This document shows, piece by piece, positions 63,161-64,000 of a stretch of 64,000 nucleotides of DNA (the stretch's first letter is position 1; each line of letters starts with the position of its first letter). Under the pieces are notes generated by a model. It was not told the DNA's origin. It saw nothing but the letters and a program-made list of their open reading frames with translations, and made no database searches. The translations under genes were made by a program, and so were the position numbers. This DNA comes from Hermatobates lingyangjiaoensis. Taxonomy: Eukaryota; Arthropoda; Insecta; Hemiptera; Hermatobatidae. The stretch is from contig JAPFBL010001929.1 in the NCBI GenBank assembly GCA_026182355.1, positions 744,501-808,500 on the forward strand. Direction: 5' to 3'.

Positions 63161-63589
63161 ACAGCTGTGCTAATAAATTCTCCTAAATATTGTCTTGACC
63201 TCTTTGATAATGACATTGCCATGTCTTTATGAGTGTCATTGTGAAACCACAGTGGAAATACAGAGTTACTTCGATCGGATTTCTTGCTGGCCTAGTGTGT
63301 AAAAATTAGATGTGAAACTGGCTCAAAAACAATTTAGTTACCATACTCCCAAATCATCTCCTCCTGTGTTCTTTGGGCATCAACTAATACCTTATGAAAT
63401 CCTTGTTCAATATGGTAGCATAATTCGTTAGCAGTAGTAGCATAATTCGTCATCAGTTCCATGGCTTGGAACTGATTTGTTAATGTTGATTAGTTATCGC
63501 ATTCATGATTTTTTTTTTTAGAGCCATTGAGGATCTACCACAACGTTAACCCTCTGATGATGATTCCCAATAGAGTATTGGTGCTCCCT

Positions 63590-63735
63590 AATGTTTCTAT
63601 ATTGGAAGTTCTAAATTTAGTTTCTCTCAAATGTATTTAGAGTAGGGATCTTTAACGAGTAGATGTCTTCAATGTCTTATAGGCTCATGACTGACGGCTT
63701 AACGTCCTCTCCGAGTGATGACGTAGCTGTCAGGT
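63590..63735 (-). mobile_element. SINE fragment, body part
   Basis: TATTGGAAGTTCTAAATTTA, GAGTAGGGATCTTTAACGAG and GACTGACGGCTTAACGTCCT match copy 3; the tRNA-like head is missing. Confidence 0.65.
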
Positions 63736-63759
63736 CTAGGAGACCAAAAGCACGACTCA

Positions 63760-63900
63760 GTGGCGATTAGATTTGGTTTCCCGCCATTTGCTCTCCTGAA
63801 GACGGTTAAAACCAAAATCAGAGATTGTGCATGTTTATTCCGTTTATTTCTATTACTTTGCTAACTTTAAACTATTGCTGTTTCTTTTTTCGTTTTCACA
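63760..63900 (+). repeat. P3/P7-type arm
   Basis: GGTTTCCCGCCATTTGCTCT, then CCTGAAGACGGTTAAAACCA and AAATCAGAGATTGTG; followed by short TA/TATG repeats and an inverted P5 tail at the window edge. Confidence 0.6.
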
Positions 63901-64000
63901 AGTTACATATATATATGTATGTATACATGTTGAAAAAAGTATCGACCGTAATGTATAAACAAAATAAGAGTTCATCAAGACTCGGTCAGTTCTTCAGGTT

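Overview
This is an AT-rich eukaryotic (animal) window with spliced genes, very long introns, (TA)n microsatellites and dense transposon debris. The proteins and elements point to an arthropod: a PTCD3 protein with an insect-like N-terminal block (RGPTDIL...HYKYHDDPYLIP), an errantivirus-like envelope remnant, Penelope-like elements (PLEs), a tRNA-derived SINE family, a Helitron and jockey-type LINE pieces. I cannot name the species or order.

Three host genes can be supported. (1) PTCD3/mS39, a pentatricopeptide protein of the mitochondrial small ribosomal subunit, lies on the + strand from 7750 to 35874. Thirteen coding exons join in phase into 2040 nt (679 residues plus stop), close to the human length of 689. 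One of its introns appears to use a GC-AG splice pair. (2) An unidentified + strand gene covers about 39506-43249, possibly starting at 36674. Its exons are supported by splice phase, but one or two junctions are unresolved. (3) MRPS26/mS26, a second mitoribosomal small-subunit protein, is on the - strand at 50902-49253: three exons, 690 nt, 229 residues. The two mitoribosomal genes point towards each other with the unknown gene between them.

Layout: 0-7.7 kb holds a Helitron helicase remnant, an unnamed dispersed repeat, a SINE and a decayed jockey-type LINE. 7.7-35.9 kb is PTCD3; its introns carry SINEs, two TA-flanked MITEs, LINE fragments, a 101-bp minisatellite, a PLE with a GIY-YIG endonuclease domain, and many head-to-head palindromes separated by (TA)n. 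An endogenous retroviral env plus LTR fragment sits in the intron before exon 12. 36-43 kb is the unknown gene. 43.9-47.6 kb has a small MITE, a degenerate tandem repeat and a very regular 147-bp satellite. 49.2-50.9 kb is MRPS26. 51-64 kb is gene-poor: a LINE RNase-H-region fragment, more palindromes, a hAT MITE with perfect 8-bp target duplications, several SINEs, a 5S-rRNA-like fragment and a GC-rich minisatellite.

The most unusual signal is in the palindromic repeat families. At least five unrelated families share the same small core: CTGANGA, a short stem-loop, then GAAA. This resembles the hammerhead-ribozyme core known from PLEs. Several of the palindromes are nearly or completely perfect and lie in PTCD3 introns, so they would be transcribed as long hairpins.
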